Of a stretch of 15,607 nucleotides of DNA, positions 1 through 6,298 are shown one piece after another; the stretch's first letter is position 1; each line of letters opens with the position of its first letter. The notes below the pieces were generated by a model. That model saw only the letters and a program-made list of their open reading frames with translations. It searched no databases and had not been told where the DNA came from. The translations under genes were made by a program, and so were the position numbers. The stretch lies in NCBI GenBank assembly GCA_002320455.1, contig DCKU01000178.1, positions 1-15,607 of the forward strand, read 5' to 3'. The stretch comes from Salinisphaera sp. UBA1666 (GTDB lineage Bacteria > Pseudomonadota > Gammaproteobacteria > Nevskiales > Salinisphaeraceae).

Positions 1-121
1 GATACGTCGGCAATCCAGCGTTCTAGCACGCTTGCGCAGAGTGACTGCGCGGCGCGCGCTACGCCTAGTCTTGCCGCAAAACAGCGCTTGGCGCGGGCTC
101 GTATGAAGTGTCGGCAGGCCC
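1..121. mobile_element. Possible end of an inserted element abutting the broken atoE-like gene
   Basis: Seen: protein similarity to the AtoE family on the minus strand is continuous from 459 to about 121 and then stops, although the frame stays open to the window edge. The joining sequence, read on the minus strand from about 118, begins GGCCTGCCGACACTTCATA. From memory this resembles terminal inverted repeats of some IS5-family elements, but I cannot verify that. On the plus strand a frame entering from outside the window ends in a TAG at 24-26, which could be the tail of a gene in such an element. Only one side is visible, so no inverted partner or target duplication can be shown. A rearrangement junction without an IS is equally possible. 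Confidence 0.25.
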
Positions 122-459
122 TGATTCAGCCAGCTTGCGGCAAGCGATACCAATGTCACGGTCACGATCGCGCCGCCGGCGCTGCGTACGCGCCCGGCCA
201 GTGCATCGAGCACCCGCGCGACCGGCGGCGAATGCGCCAACATGAACCCGCTAATCAATACCAGCAGCATCTGCATGGAAAAACCCAGCAGATCCCAGAA
301 CCCGTCGCCCCAGAGCTGCACGATTTCGCGAGGCGTATGCGGCGTGGCGAGCGTCGCAGCCGTGCCCGCAACGAGCGTCAGCAACAAGACAAAAATGTAC
401 GGGTCCGGCAGATAGCGCTCGACCAGACGCACCGCCGGACGAGACAGCCAGCGCAGCAT
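121..459 (-). pseudogene. N-terminal fragment of a short-chain fatty acid transporter (AtoE family), apparently broken
   Basis: The family (SCFA_trans; E. coli AtoE) consists of inner-membrane carriers for short-chain fatty acids such as acetoacetate and butyrate. Translation from the ATG at 459 gives an N-terminus typical of the family: a start like MLRWLSRPAVRLVERYLPDP, a first hydrophobic helix (YIFVLLLTLVAGTAA), the conserved stretch around WGDGFWDLLGFSMQM near residues 50-64, and a further membrane segment ending SLAASWLN near residue 112. A family member would continue with a WGFG-like motif and several more helices over about 440 residues. Here similarity ends at about residue 114 and an arginine-rich, non-membrane translation follows to the window edge. 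An AAAGG Shine-Dalgarno-like sequence lies just upstream of the ATG. I infer a functional N-terminus disrupted by an insertion or rearrangement. The rest of the gene could lie beyond an insertion outside the window. Confidence 0.6.
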
Positions 460-866
460 GGATCAGCCTTTACAACGAGCAGAGAACTGGCCGGCGAGTT
501 TATGGTCGAACCGGTCTTGGCGACAGACGCCAAACGTCGAACACCGTACGGCCTACACGGGATTCGACCGATCGACAAGTACGGTCATCGCTGTATTCTC
601 GCGCTGCATTGTCTTGACGTTAGACGGGTTTTCAGAACCGCCACAGATTGCGCAAGATTTGACCATGCGTGCGCCAGAACCCGTGTGACAAGCGATAAGC
701 CGATTCACCCACGGCTTTATCCACAGATTTTGTGAGTTGTTCACGACGCTGCCGATACGTGTTGCCGGCGTTGCGATCATCGACCGCTGAGAGAAAAAAT
801 CATCGACCCGGCAAATCGCTTAGCCTGATGGCTGCATAACTGCGCACTTGCCCAGGACACATTTTC
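460..866. other. Intergenic region between the divergent atoE-like fragment and the tautomerase gene
   Basis: About 400 bp with no convincing gene. It should hold the promoters of the two divergent flanking genes, but I see no clear -35/-10 pair. It contains a perfect DnaA-box 9-mer TTATCCACA at 717-725, followed by a short GTGA-N5-TCAC inverted repeat at about 732-744. The several open frames crossing it have no recognisable features and look like chance frames in GC-rich DNA. Confidence 0.5.
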
Positions 867-1268
867 ATGCCTTATCTTCAGCTCGACACCAGCGCCTCGT
901 TCAATCGCGACGACAAGGCTCGCTTTGCGGCTGCACTGGCTGATTGCTACGCCAAGACCATGGCCATGGATCGCCGCCGGATCAGCGTAGCGATTCGAGA
1001 GCTGGGCGAAGACGGCCTGTGGCGACTCATCGACGGTGCGCCCTGCTCGGCGCATGTACTGATGTGCGATATACGGCGCGGCCGTGATGCCTCGCGTCGA
1101 CAAGTGCTCGCCGAGGCCATGCTCGCAGTTTGTGGGCGTACGCTCGGTCTAGCCCGGCAGCGCGTCAATATCGAGTTCACACAGCACAGCGCCGATGAGA
1201 TGTACCACCCTGCGCTTGGCGGATTCAGCCCTGAATGGTCGCCGACCGAGGAAGGATCGCAGGGCTGA
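867..1268 (+). CDS. Tautomerase superfamily protein (4-oxalocrotonate tautomerase-like)
   Basis: Enzymes of this superfamily use the amino-terminal proline, exposed after removal of Met1, as a catalytic base for keto-enol tautomerisation of 2-oxo acids or related small substrates. The predicted protein starts MPYLQLDTS, so Pro2 is present. It then shows the beta-alpha-beta pattern twice: residues 2-60, with a helix around FNRDDKARFAAALADCY, and residues 64-110, with a helix around RRQVLAEAMLAVCGRTLG. At 133 residues it matches the longer, two-unit members rather than the 62-residue 4-OT. An AGGA at 854-857 sits 9 nt before the ATG. It stands alone on this strand with no pathway genes adjacent, so the substrate cannot be inferred. 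Family assignment is fairly secure, specific function unknown. Confidence 0.75.
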   Translation: MPYLQLDTSASFNRDDKARFAAALADCYAKTMAMDRRRISVAIRELGEDGLWRLIDGAPCSAHVLMCDIRRGRDASRRQVLAEAMLAVCGRTLGLARQRVNIEFTQHSADEMYHPALGGFSPEWSPTEEGSQG

Positions 1269-1313
1269 GAGTGCTGGCCCGCGGCGCTTTCGGTGCGGTA
1301 GCGCGTCCGCGGT

Positions 1314-1568
1314 CTATTCGTGGTTCACGTCGCTGACGTCAGCCGGGGGAATACGCGATCGACTCTCGCCTTTGCCGTGGCTCTCCAGTTCTTTTTCTTT
1401 CTCAATCGCTTCGTCGGCCAACTCCTGAAATTCCGGCCAGTCCGTTACCGTTGCCACGGCCTCGGCCTGAAGCCGCACGGCCTCGACGGCGAGCGGATTA
1501 TCAGCCTGCGCCAATGCTTTTTGACGGCTCTGATAATAGGTTGCACGACGATGGTCGGTGTTTCGCAT
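1314..1568 (-). CDS. Small hypothetical protein (84 aa), charged and helical
   Basis: I do not recognise a family. The protein starts MRNTDHRRATYYQSRQKALA and is rich in Ala, Glu and Lys, with a probable long amphipathic helix (about residues 14-65, including EFQELADEAIEKEKELESHG) and a charged tail ending VNHE. There is no signal peptide, membrane segment or cysteine. It lies 132 bp downstream of the acyl-CoA dehydrogenase on the same strand, but a probable terminator (1641-1674) falls between them, so it may have its own transcript. A GGA lies about 10 nt upstream of the ATG. Reasons to think it real: the composition looks like a soluble protein, and there is no better gene on either strand. 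It remains a modest call. Confidence 0.5.
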   Translation of the reverse strand: MRNTDHRRATYYQSRQKALAQADNPLAVEAVRLQAEAVATVTDWPEFQELADEAIEKEKELESHGKGESRSRIPPADVSDVNHE

Positions 1569-1640
1569 CTTTTAATCCAGATCAAACGATAGGCGTCAGC
1601 ATATACGAGCCCACGTTGGCTTAGGGTGCGGCGCAGCCCG

Positions 1641-1674
1641 ATAAAAACGCCCGAGAAGGGTCGAATCGGCGGGC
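1641..1674 (-). terminator. Probable Rho-independent terminator of the acyl-CoA dehydrogenase gene
   Basis: Read on the minus strand, GCCCG (1674-1670) pairs with CGGGC (1653-1649) across a 16-nt loop and is followed by GTTTTTAT (1648-1641). The stem is short but GC-only and the T-run is correctly placed 27 bp downstream of the stop at 1701. Confidence 0.55.
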
Positions 1675-1700
1675 ATGCAGCACCGCAAGGACGGACTCGC

Positions 1701-4034
1701 TCACGCCACGCCGTCGTCGGCGGCGTGCTTGAGCGGCTCGCGACCGATGTAGTCTTCGAAGGCGATCGGCGCCGACAGACAGCCATCAGGAATTGCGAAC
1801 GCCTCGACATAGCCGAGCGCGTCCGGGCGAATCTCGTCGAGCAGCTTGATGCGCAGCCGGCGCAGTGCCTTGCGCTTGGCCGGCTGGAAGTACCCTTGAT
1901 CCAGATACCAGGCCGAGTCGGCGTAGATGGTGTCCACGGCCGCCAACTGGCGCATGGTTTCCAGGGCATCACGGGTTGGGCCCGCATCCAATGCCGCGAC
2001 GCGTTTGGCAAAGCATTCGGCGATGTGATGCTCCATATCCGCCTTCGCGTAAGCCATCAGGTGATCCTGAATGTCGGTGAAGGCAATGAACGGCTCCATG
2101 CCGTCGGTGATCCGCTTGCGGATACGCCGCGCAGCTGAGACCAGCATGTTATGGGCCCGGAGCTTGAGCACCTCGATATGGAAATCCGCGTCGCGCAAGT
2201 GCAATTCATCGGTTTTACGCTGGATGACGGGGTTGCCCTCGAGCAGTTCGGTGCGCGCCTTGCCGGCCAGCTCCTTGGCGATGGTGGCCACCAGGTTCTG
2301 TTCAAAGCCCTTCGCATAGCTGGCGAGCTTGTTCTTGGCCAGCAGCTGCATGAGCACCGTGTTATCGCCCTCGAACGTCGCAAAGACGTCGATGTCCCGG
2401 CGCACGGTTGCAATCTGGTTCTCCGACAGAAAGCCCAGGCCGCCGCAGCACTCACGCGCCTGCTGACAGGCATCGATGGCTTCCCAGGAGGCCATGGATT
2501 TCAGCCCGGCCGCCAGCGTCTCGATATGGCGCGAGTCGCCATCACCGCGCGTGCGGAACTGCTCGATTAGATCTTCGATGGCGAAGTGCAGCGCATACGT
2601 GTGGGCGATCTTGGGAAACAGGCGCATCTGATGGGTGCGATAGTCCAGTACCCGCAGCTCCTTGCCGTCGTCGCCGCCGAACTGACGTCGCAGCGCGCCG
2701 TATCGGGTCGCAATCGTCAGGGCCTTCTTGGCTGCGGTGACACAAGCCGAGGCCACGCTGATGCGTCCCCCGACCAGCGTGCCCAGCATCGTGAAGAAGC
2801 GCTTGTTGTCCGAGGCGATCGGGCTTTCATAGGTGCCATCGGGCTGCACAACAGCATATCGATCCAGCAGATTGGTACGGGGAATCCGCACCTGATCGAA
2901 ATACAAACGGCCATTATCGACGCCGATCAGTCCCATCTTCGGCCCGCAGTCTTCGATACGTACGCCGGGTGCGGCCTGGCCGTCGTCGCCGCGGATGGGG
3001 ACAACGAACGCATGCACCCCATAGCCCTCGCCCTGGGTGTTGAGCTGGGCAAATACGGTCGCCGCGTGGCCGTCGCGTGCGGCGTTGCCGATCCATTCCT
3101 TGCGCGCCGACATGGTCGGTGTGTTGAGTACGAATTCTTCGGTTTCGGGGTCGTAGGTGGCGGTGGTTTCCAGCTCCTGGACGTTGGACCCGTGGCCAGA
3201 TTCGGTCATGGCAAAGCCGCCCAGTAACTTAAGCGACGCGATATCGGGCAGATATTTGCGATGATGATCGTCGTTGCCGAGAAAGATGATGCTGCCGCCG
3301 AACAGTCCGTACTGGACGCCGAACTTCACCACCAACGACAGATCGAACATGGCAAGCGCCATGAACACATGGATGAAACCGGCCATATTGCCCTGCCCGC
3401 CCACGCTCTCGGGCAGCGCCGATGTCGCCATGTCGCGGTGCTCGGCCAGATGCTCCAGCCAGCGCAGCACCCGGGCACGCGCGGCCTCGCTGGTCTCGTC
3501 GTAGGCATAGGCGAATACATCGTGAGCCAGGATCTCTCGGACCTGGGCCCACTCATCCGCGTAGTCGCCTTCGAGCACCGCCTGAACGCGGGCCGGATTG
3601 AACCGCGCCGGTTGTTCGTTGAAGGACTGACCGACGGGCTCACCGGCGTCTTGGAAGATTTCCGACGACACGCCCATGCCGCTGATGTTGCGCTCTTCGG
3701 CGTAGCGAGCTACAGCAGCGGTGAGTTCGTCGCTGTCGTTGCCGTTCATGGCCGCCGCCATGGCGGCCAGCGACGGTTGCCGATGCTGGACCTGTTCGCG
3801 AATACGCCGTCGCAGTACCGAGCATTCGGTGGCCGAGGGCGCCGCGGCGGGCTCGAGCCACTGGCCCAAGATACGTTGATCCGTGTCGTCGAGCGGACCG
3901 ACGGCCTCAGCAAGTTCGCCAATACGCGTACTTTCTTCGTGGGACAACGCGCCGTCCGCCCACGCGATATAGATGACGGGTAGCAACGGCTGCAGCCGCT
4001 GATTCTCGATCAGTGCATTCAGACGCTCGCTCAT
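1701..4034 (-). CDS. Acyl-CoA dehydrogenase/oxidase family protein with N-terminal TerB-like domain
   Basis: Predicted flavoenzyme catalysing FAD-dependent alpha,beta-dehydrogenation of acyl-CoA, the first step of fatty acid beta-oxidation. At 777 residues it is far longer than ordinary acyl-CoA dehydrogenases (about 380) and resembles acyl-CoA oxidases. Visible landmarks: an acidic helical N-terminal region, residues 15-60, with IYIAWADGALSHEE as in TerB-like domains; the acyl-CoA dehydrogenase N-terminal helical region about 145-265; FAD/substrate motif TESGHGSNVQELETTATYD at 277-295; GPKMGLIGVDNG near 364-375; CGGLGF at 530-535; and FEGDNTV at 554-560, where Glu555 matches the acyl-CoA oxidase catalytic base. 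An oxidase-like C-terminal domain follows, 580-777. Whether electrons go to oxygen or to ETF cannot be told. The start at 4034 gives a complete TerB-like region; its ribosome site is weak. The antisense strand holds several long but meaningless open frames. Confidence 0.9.
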   Translation of the reverse strand: MSERLNALIENQRLQPLLPVIYIAWADGALSHEESTRIGELAEAVGPLDDTDQRILGQWLEPAAAPSATECSVLRRRIREQVQHRQPSLAAMAAAMNGNDSDELTAAVARYAEERNISGMGVSSEIFQDAGEPVGQSFNEQPARFNPARVQAVLEGDYADEWAQVREILAHDVFAYAYDETSEAARARVLRWLEHLAEHRDMATSALPESVGGQGNMAGFIHVFMALAMFDLSLVVKFGVQYGLFGGSIIFLGNDDHHRKYLPDIASLKLLGGFAMTESGHGSNVQELETTATYDPETEEFVLNTPTMSARKEWIGNAARDGHAATVFAQLNTQGEGYGVHAFVVPIRGDDGQAAPGVRIEDCGPKMGLIGVDNGRLYFDQVRIPRTNLLDRYAVVQPDGTYESPIASDNKRFFTMLGTLVGGRISVASACVTAAKKALTIATRYGALRRQFGGDDGKELRVLDYRTHQMRLFPKIAHTYALHFAIEDLIEQFRTRGDGDSRHIETLAAGLKSMASWEAIDACQQARECCGGLGFLSENQIATVRRDIDVFATFEGDNTVLMQLLAKNKLASYAKGFEQNLVATIAKELAGKARTELLEGNPVIQRKTDELHLRDADFHIEVLKLRAHNMLVSAARRIRKRITDGMEPFIAFTDIQDHLMAYAKADMEHHIAECFAKRVAALDAGPTRDALETMRQLAAVDTIYADSAWYLDQGYFQPAKRKALRRLRIKLLDEIRPDALGYVEAFAIPDGCLSAPIAFEDYIGREPLKHAADDGVA

Positions 4035-4121
4035 GGGATCACTTAATCAGAAAAGACCGCTTATCTTTTGTACCAGAATTGCGGCCCCGGCGGCGTTGTC
4101 AGCGGCTTTTTATCCATCCAT

Positions 4122-4147
4122 AAAAAAGCCCGCGTGGTGACGCGGGC
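4122..4147 (-). terminator. Rho-independent terminator of the YjjA-like gene
   Basis: Read on the minus strand, GCCCGCGT (4147-4140) pairs perfectly with ACGCGGGC (4135-4128) across a 4-nt loop, followed by TTTTTT (4127-4122). It lies 55 bp past the stop at 4202 and isolates this gene from the acyl-CoA dehydrogenase gene further along the same strand. Confidence 0.9.
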
Positions 4148-4201
4148 GAGTGGACGTGGCAAAGCGCGACGTGTCAGCGTCGATGACGCAGGGGCTTGCG
4201 A

Positions 4202-4672
4202 TCAGGTACCGCTGAGAAACGATGCCCTGGCCTTGTCGGCAATACGGGTACACAGCCGGCGTGCCGTATCGTCTTCGGTTTCTGCAAGCGTGAATCGCCG
4301 GTCTTGTGCGCTGACCAGCACGCCGCGCTCTCCCTGAACAAAAGCCGGGTCCTGGCTCACGCTCTCACGCCCGCCCTGTGCCTCGACAAGCGCATCCGCG
4401 GTCGCAACGACCTTGTCTTCGGCCAGACTCCGGCTCTGGCAAAACCGCAGGACACCGGCAACATTGGCCGGCGCGCCCATATCGAAACTGCCGGTCATCA
4501 GATGACTCAACAACGCGCTGCCGGCGGACGTCGGGGTATTCGTGGGTTCGGCCGAAGATGTAGCGCCCGACTGATTCGACGTGTCGGCGTTTGAAGCGGT
4601 CTCGGCCACCGCTGCCGTACTTGCGATCGATAGAGCGGCAACAAGCGCTGCGATGGAATGTTTTAAAGACAT
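4202..4672 (-). CDS. Secreted DUF2501 family protein (YjjA-like)
   Basis: A 156-residue periplasmic or secreted protein of unknown function. The start ATG at 4672 was chosen over an upstream in-frame ATG (4756) because it has AGGA at 4680-4683 seven nt upstream and begins directly with a signal peptide, MSLKHSIAALVAALSIASTA, with a likely cut after AVA (residue 23). A Thr/Ser/Asn-rich linker follows to about 50. The C-terminal part carries the DUF2501 signature as I know it from E. coli YjjA: NVAGVLRFCQSRSL (70-83), DPAFVQGERGVLV (108-120) and RRLCTRIADKARASFL (138-153). The two conserved cysteines, 78 and 141, could form a disulfide. It is divergently transcribed from the bestrophin-like gene with about 180 bp between them and has its own terminator. 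The family match is clear, the role unknown. Confidence 0.85.
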   Translation of the reverse strand: MSLKHSIAALVAALSIASTAAVAETASNADTSNQSGATSSAEPTNTPTSAGSALLSHLMTGSFDMGAPANVAGVLRFCQSRSLAEDKVVATADALVEAQGGRESVSQDPAFVQGERGVLVSAQDRRFTLAETEDDTARRLCTRIADKARASFLSGT

Positions 4673-4855
4673 GTCAGGGTCCTGGGATGTGCGTGGAAAA
4701 TCGTGTGGTATGCAAGAGTCAATCGCCCGTAGAGCGTTGATATGCGGTGATAACAACGCCTGTATATCGCGTTCAATATTTCACGCCGTGACCCGGTATG
4801 CTCTCGCGTGTGCGTACGCTAATCGCCGTTACTTTCACCGTTTCTAAGGATCGCC

Positions 4856-5770
4856 ATGATCATCCCTACCGTTCCTCGGTTTAAACAGGTTTTTACCGAT
4901 ATCTGGCGGCCGCTGGCCATCATGTTCATCTGGGACGTGGTGGTGACGGTGGCCTATTTCGCGCAGCCCGAGGGTTATACCGATTTTCAGTCATCGGCGC
5001 TATCGAAAACGACGCTTACCCTGTTCGGCACGGTCATCGCCCTGTTTCTGGGCTTTCGATCGAACTCGGCTTATGCCCGTTGGTGGGAAGGCCGGATGAT
5101 GTGGGGCCTGATGATCAACGCCTCGCGCAACATCAATCGCTGCGCGCTTGCATTCGTTGGCGCGGCCGACGAACGCGCTCGAGCGCTTCGCGATCGCATC
5201 ATCATCAACCAATGTGCTTACGTGCACGTACTGCGCTGCCAGCTCCGCGGCACCGATCGCGATGAGCCCGCCTTCCGTCTGCTGGAGAAGAAAGACGCCG
5301 AACAGGCGCTTAAGTTCGCCAACGCAGCCAACGCGCTGATGAACGACTCTGCGATGGCGGTCGAGGCCGCGCGCAAGGAGGGTTATATCGACTCAATGCA
5401 GCAGAGCCGCATGGAGGCGATCTTTATCGATATCCTGGATTCGCAGGGCGGCATGGAACGTATCAAGAAGACGCCGCTGCCCATGCAATACCGCCTGTTC
5501 CCCCAGACTTTCGTGCGTGTGTTCTGTGTGTTCCTGCCGATCGGCATGGCGCCGTATCTGGGCATCTGGACACCGATCGGCTCATCGCTGGTCGCTCTTA
5601 TGTTCTTGGCCGCGCTGCGTATCGGTGACGATCTGGTTGATCCGTTCGCCAACACCCCGCACGACCTGCCGCTACACGCGATGTGCTGCACCATCGAGGT
5701 CGACCTCATGGAAGGGATTGGCCGCAAACCGCCGAAGATGCCCGAGCCCGTCGAAGGCGTGCTCTGGTAA
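4856..5770 (+). CDS. Bestrophin-like anion channel (YneE/UPF0187 family)
   Basis: Inner-membrane protein of the bestrophin family, whose members form pentameric ion channels; bacterial homologues may conduct cations or anions, so ion selectivity is not assigned. 304 residues, the usual bacterial length. Seen: hydrophobic segments at about 20-36 and 53-67, the conserved FRSNSAYARWWEGR at 67-80 directly after the second segment, a cytoplasmic helical stretch to about 205, PLPMQYRLFPQTFVRVF at 207-223 leading into two more membrane segments (217-234, 238-254), and the signature DPFANTPHDLPLHAMC at 262-277. An AAGGA at 4846-4850 sits 5 nt before the ATG. Transcribed alone. A 12-bp inverted repeat (5778-5813) follows the stop and abuts the tRNA promoter. 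Confidence 0.92.
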   Translation: MIIPTVPRFKQVFTDIWRPLAIMFIWDVVVTVAYFAQPEGYTDFQSSALSKTTLTLFGTVIALFLGFRSNSAYARWWEGRMMWGLMINASRNINRCALAFVGAADERARALRDRIIINQCAYVHVLRCQLRGTDRDEPAFRLLEKKDAEQALKFANAANALMNDSAMAVEAARKEGYIDSMQQSRMEAIFIDILDSQGGMERIKKTPLPMQYRLFPQTFVRVFCVFLPIGMAPYLGIWTPIGSSLVALMFLAALRIGDDLVDPFANTPHDLPLHAMCCTIEVDLMEGIGRKPPKMPEPVEGVLW

Positions 5771-5777
5771 CCCGCTA

Positions 5778-5813
5778 CGTCGCTCGCGTGACCGCTGGGT
5801 GACGCGAGCGACG
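5778..5813 (+). terminator. 12-bp inverted repeat after the bestrophin gene, possible terminator without T-run
   Basis: CGTCGCTCGCGT (5778-5789) pairs perfectly with ACGCGAGCGACG (5802-5813) across a 12-nt loop, starting 7 bp after the bestrophin stop. No T-run follows, so this is not a canonical Rho-independent terminator. The right arm overlaps the -35 region of the tRNA promoter, so the structure could separate the two units or be a regulator site. Confidence 0.45.
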
Positions 5814-5828
5814 GCGCTGTCATACAAT
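5799..5828 (+). promoter_or_regulatory. Probable promoter of tRNA-Arg
   Basis: A -35 GTGACG (5799-5804) and -10 TACAAT (5823-5828) are separated by 18 bp and placed about 9 nt before the mature tRNA. The bases after the -10 are GCGC, the GC-rich discriminator typical of stringently controlled stable-RNA promoters. The -35 lies inside the loop and right arm of the 12-bp inverted repeat. Confidence 0.6.
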
Positions 5829-5837
5829 GCGCAGCAC

Positions 5838-5914
5838 GCGCCCGTAGCTCAGCTGGATAGAGCACCGGCCTTCGAAGCCGGGTGTCGTAGGTTCGAGTCC
5901 TACCGGGCGCGCCA
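5838..5914 (+). tRNA. tRNA-Arg (anticodon TCG)
   Basis: Complete 77-nt cloverleaf. The acceptor stem GCGCCCG (5838-5844) pairs with CGGGCGC (5904-5910), then discriminator G5911 and encoded CCA (5912-5914). The anticodon stem CCGGC/GCCGG (5865-5869, 5877-5881) encloses loop CTTCGAA with anticodon TCG at 5872-5874, which reads CGA and possibly other CGN arginine codons. The T arm contains GTTCGAGTC. The last 19 nt of the gene recur at 6082-6100 as the start of a second repeat copy. Confidence 0.97.
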
Positions 5915-6065
5915 ATTCCTAGATGCCGATTGCGAACTTTGGCTATCGCCTAGGCTAAACAAAGCCCGATCGAACCTACGACACAATCGATAAGTCAGGT
6001 CGACGGCTGCGCGATAGCGCAGACGAACAGGGCCGCGCCAGCGGCACTGGCCCGTAGGGTGAGCC
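5896..6065 (+). repeat. Tandem repeat copy 1, starting inside the tRNA-Arg 3' end
   Basis: 170 bp beginning AGTCCTACCGGGCGCGCCA, which is exactly the last 19 nt of the tRNA, and ending near GAGCC. Copy 2 is offset by 186 bp. By my hand alignment the copies differ at roughly 20 positions plus a single-base indel, about 88% identity. The most conserved blocks are the tRNA-derived start with ATTCCT, the run around GACGGCTGCGCGATAGCGCA, and CGCGCCAGCGGCACTGGCCC. A CTGCGC-GATA-GCGCAG hairpin (6007-6022) is fully conserved. Confidence 0.9.
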
Positions 6066-6252
6066 GACAACGTCGGCGAATAGTCCTACCGGGCGCGCCA
6101 ATTCCTGGATGCCGATTGCAAACTTTGGTTGTCTCCGAGGCTAATCAAAGCCCTATCGAACCGACGACACAATTGGCAAGGGCAGGTCGACGGCTGCGCG
6201 ATAGCGCAGACGGACAGGCCCGCGCCAGCGGCACTGGCCCGACGGATAAGCC
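5915..6252 (+). ncRNA. Candidate rtT-like RNA released from the tRNA-Arg transcript
   Basis: Everything between the tRNA 3' end and 6252 consists of the two repeat copies and a 16-bp spacer. It contains no credible gene and is rich in conserved hairpins. In E. coli the tyrT transcript carries tandem units of about 178 bp that each start with the last 19 nt of the tRNA, and rtT RNA is released from them during tRNA maturation. The arrangement here is the same in geometry, though I have not compared sequence. The RNA would be co-transcribed from the tRNA promoter. No strong terminator is seen at the end: GGCA-ATC-TGCC at 6262-6272 followed by CCTTT is weak. Function is inference only. Confidence 0.5.
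6082..6252 (+). repeat. Tandem repeat copy 2, carrying a duplicate of the tRNA-Arg 3' terminal 19 nt
   Basis: 171 bp starting with the same 19 bases as the tRNA 3' end (6082-6100, including CCA), followed by ATTCCTGGATGCCGATTGC and ending near ATAAGCC. It contains no tRNA D arm or anticodon, so it is not a second tRNA. The CTGCGC-GATA-GCGCAG hairpin recurs at 6194-6209. The stretch CTTTGGTT...AATCAAAG (about 6123-6150) can form an 8-bp stem allowing one G-U pair. No third copy follows. Confidence 0.9.
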
Positions 6253-6298
6253 AGTGCATCAGGCAATCTGCCCCTTTAACGCCGAATGCTCGACCCAG

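Noticed and set aside
88..735. 215-codon plus-strand open frame over the atoE-like fragment
   Set aside because: Its translation is Arg/Gln/His-rich without domains and it is antisense to a recognisable transporter N-terminus; a GC-rich shadow frame.
3261..3983. 240-codon open frame antisense to the acyl-CoA dehydrogenase
   Set aside because: No domain, no ribosome site, and complementary to well-conserved coding sequence.
5517..5993. Frame containing PVAQLDRAPAFEAGCRRFESY
   Set aside because: This is the familiar artefact of translating a tRNA gene; positions 5838-5914 are tRNA-Arg.
6082..6252. Second tRNA in repeat copy 2
   Set aside because: Only the T-arm remnant, 3' acceptor strand and CCA are duplicated; no 5' acceptor strand, D arm or anticodon arm is present.
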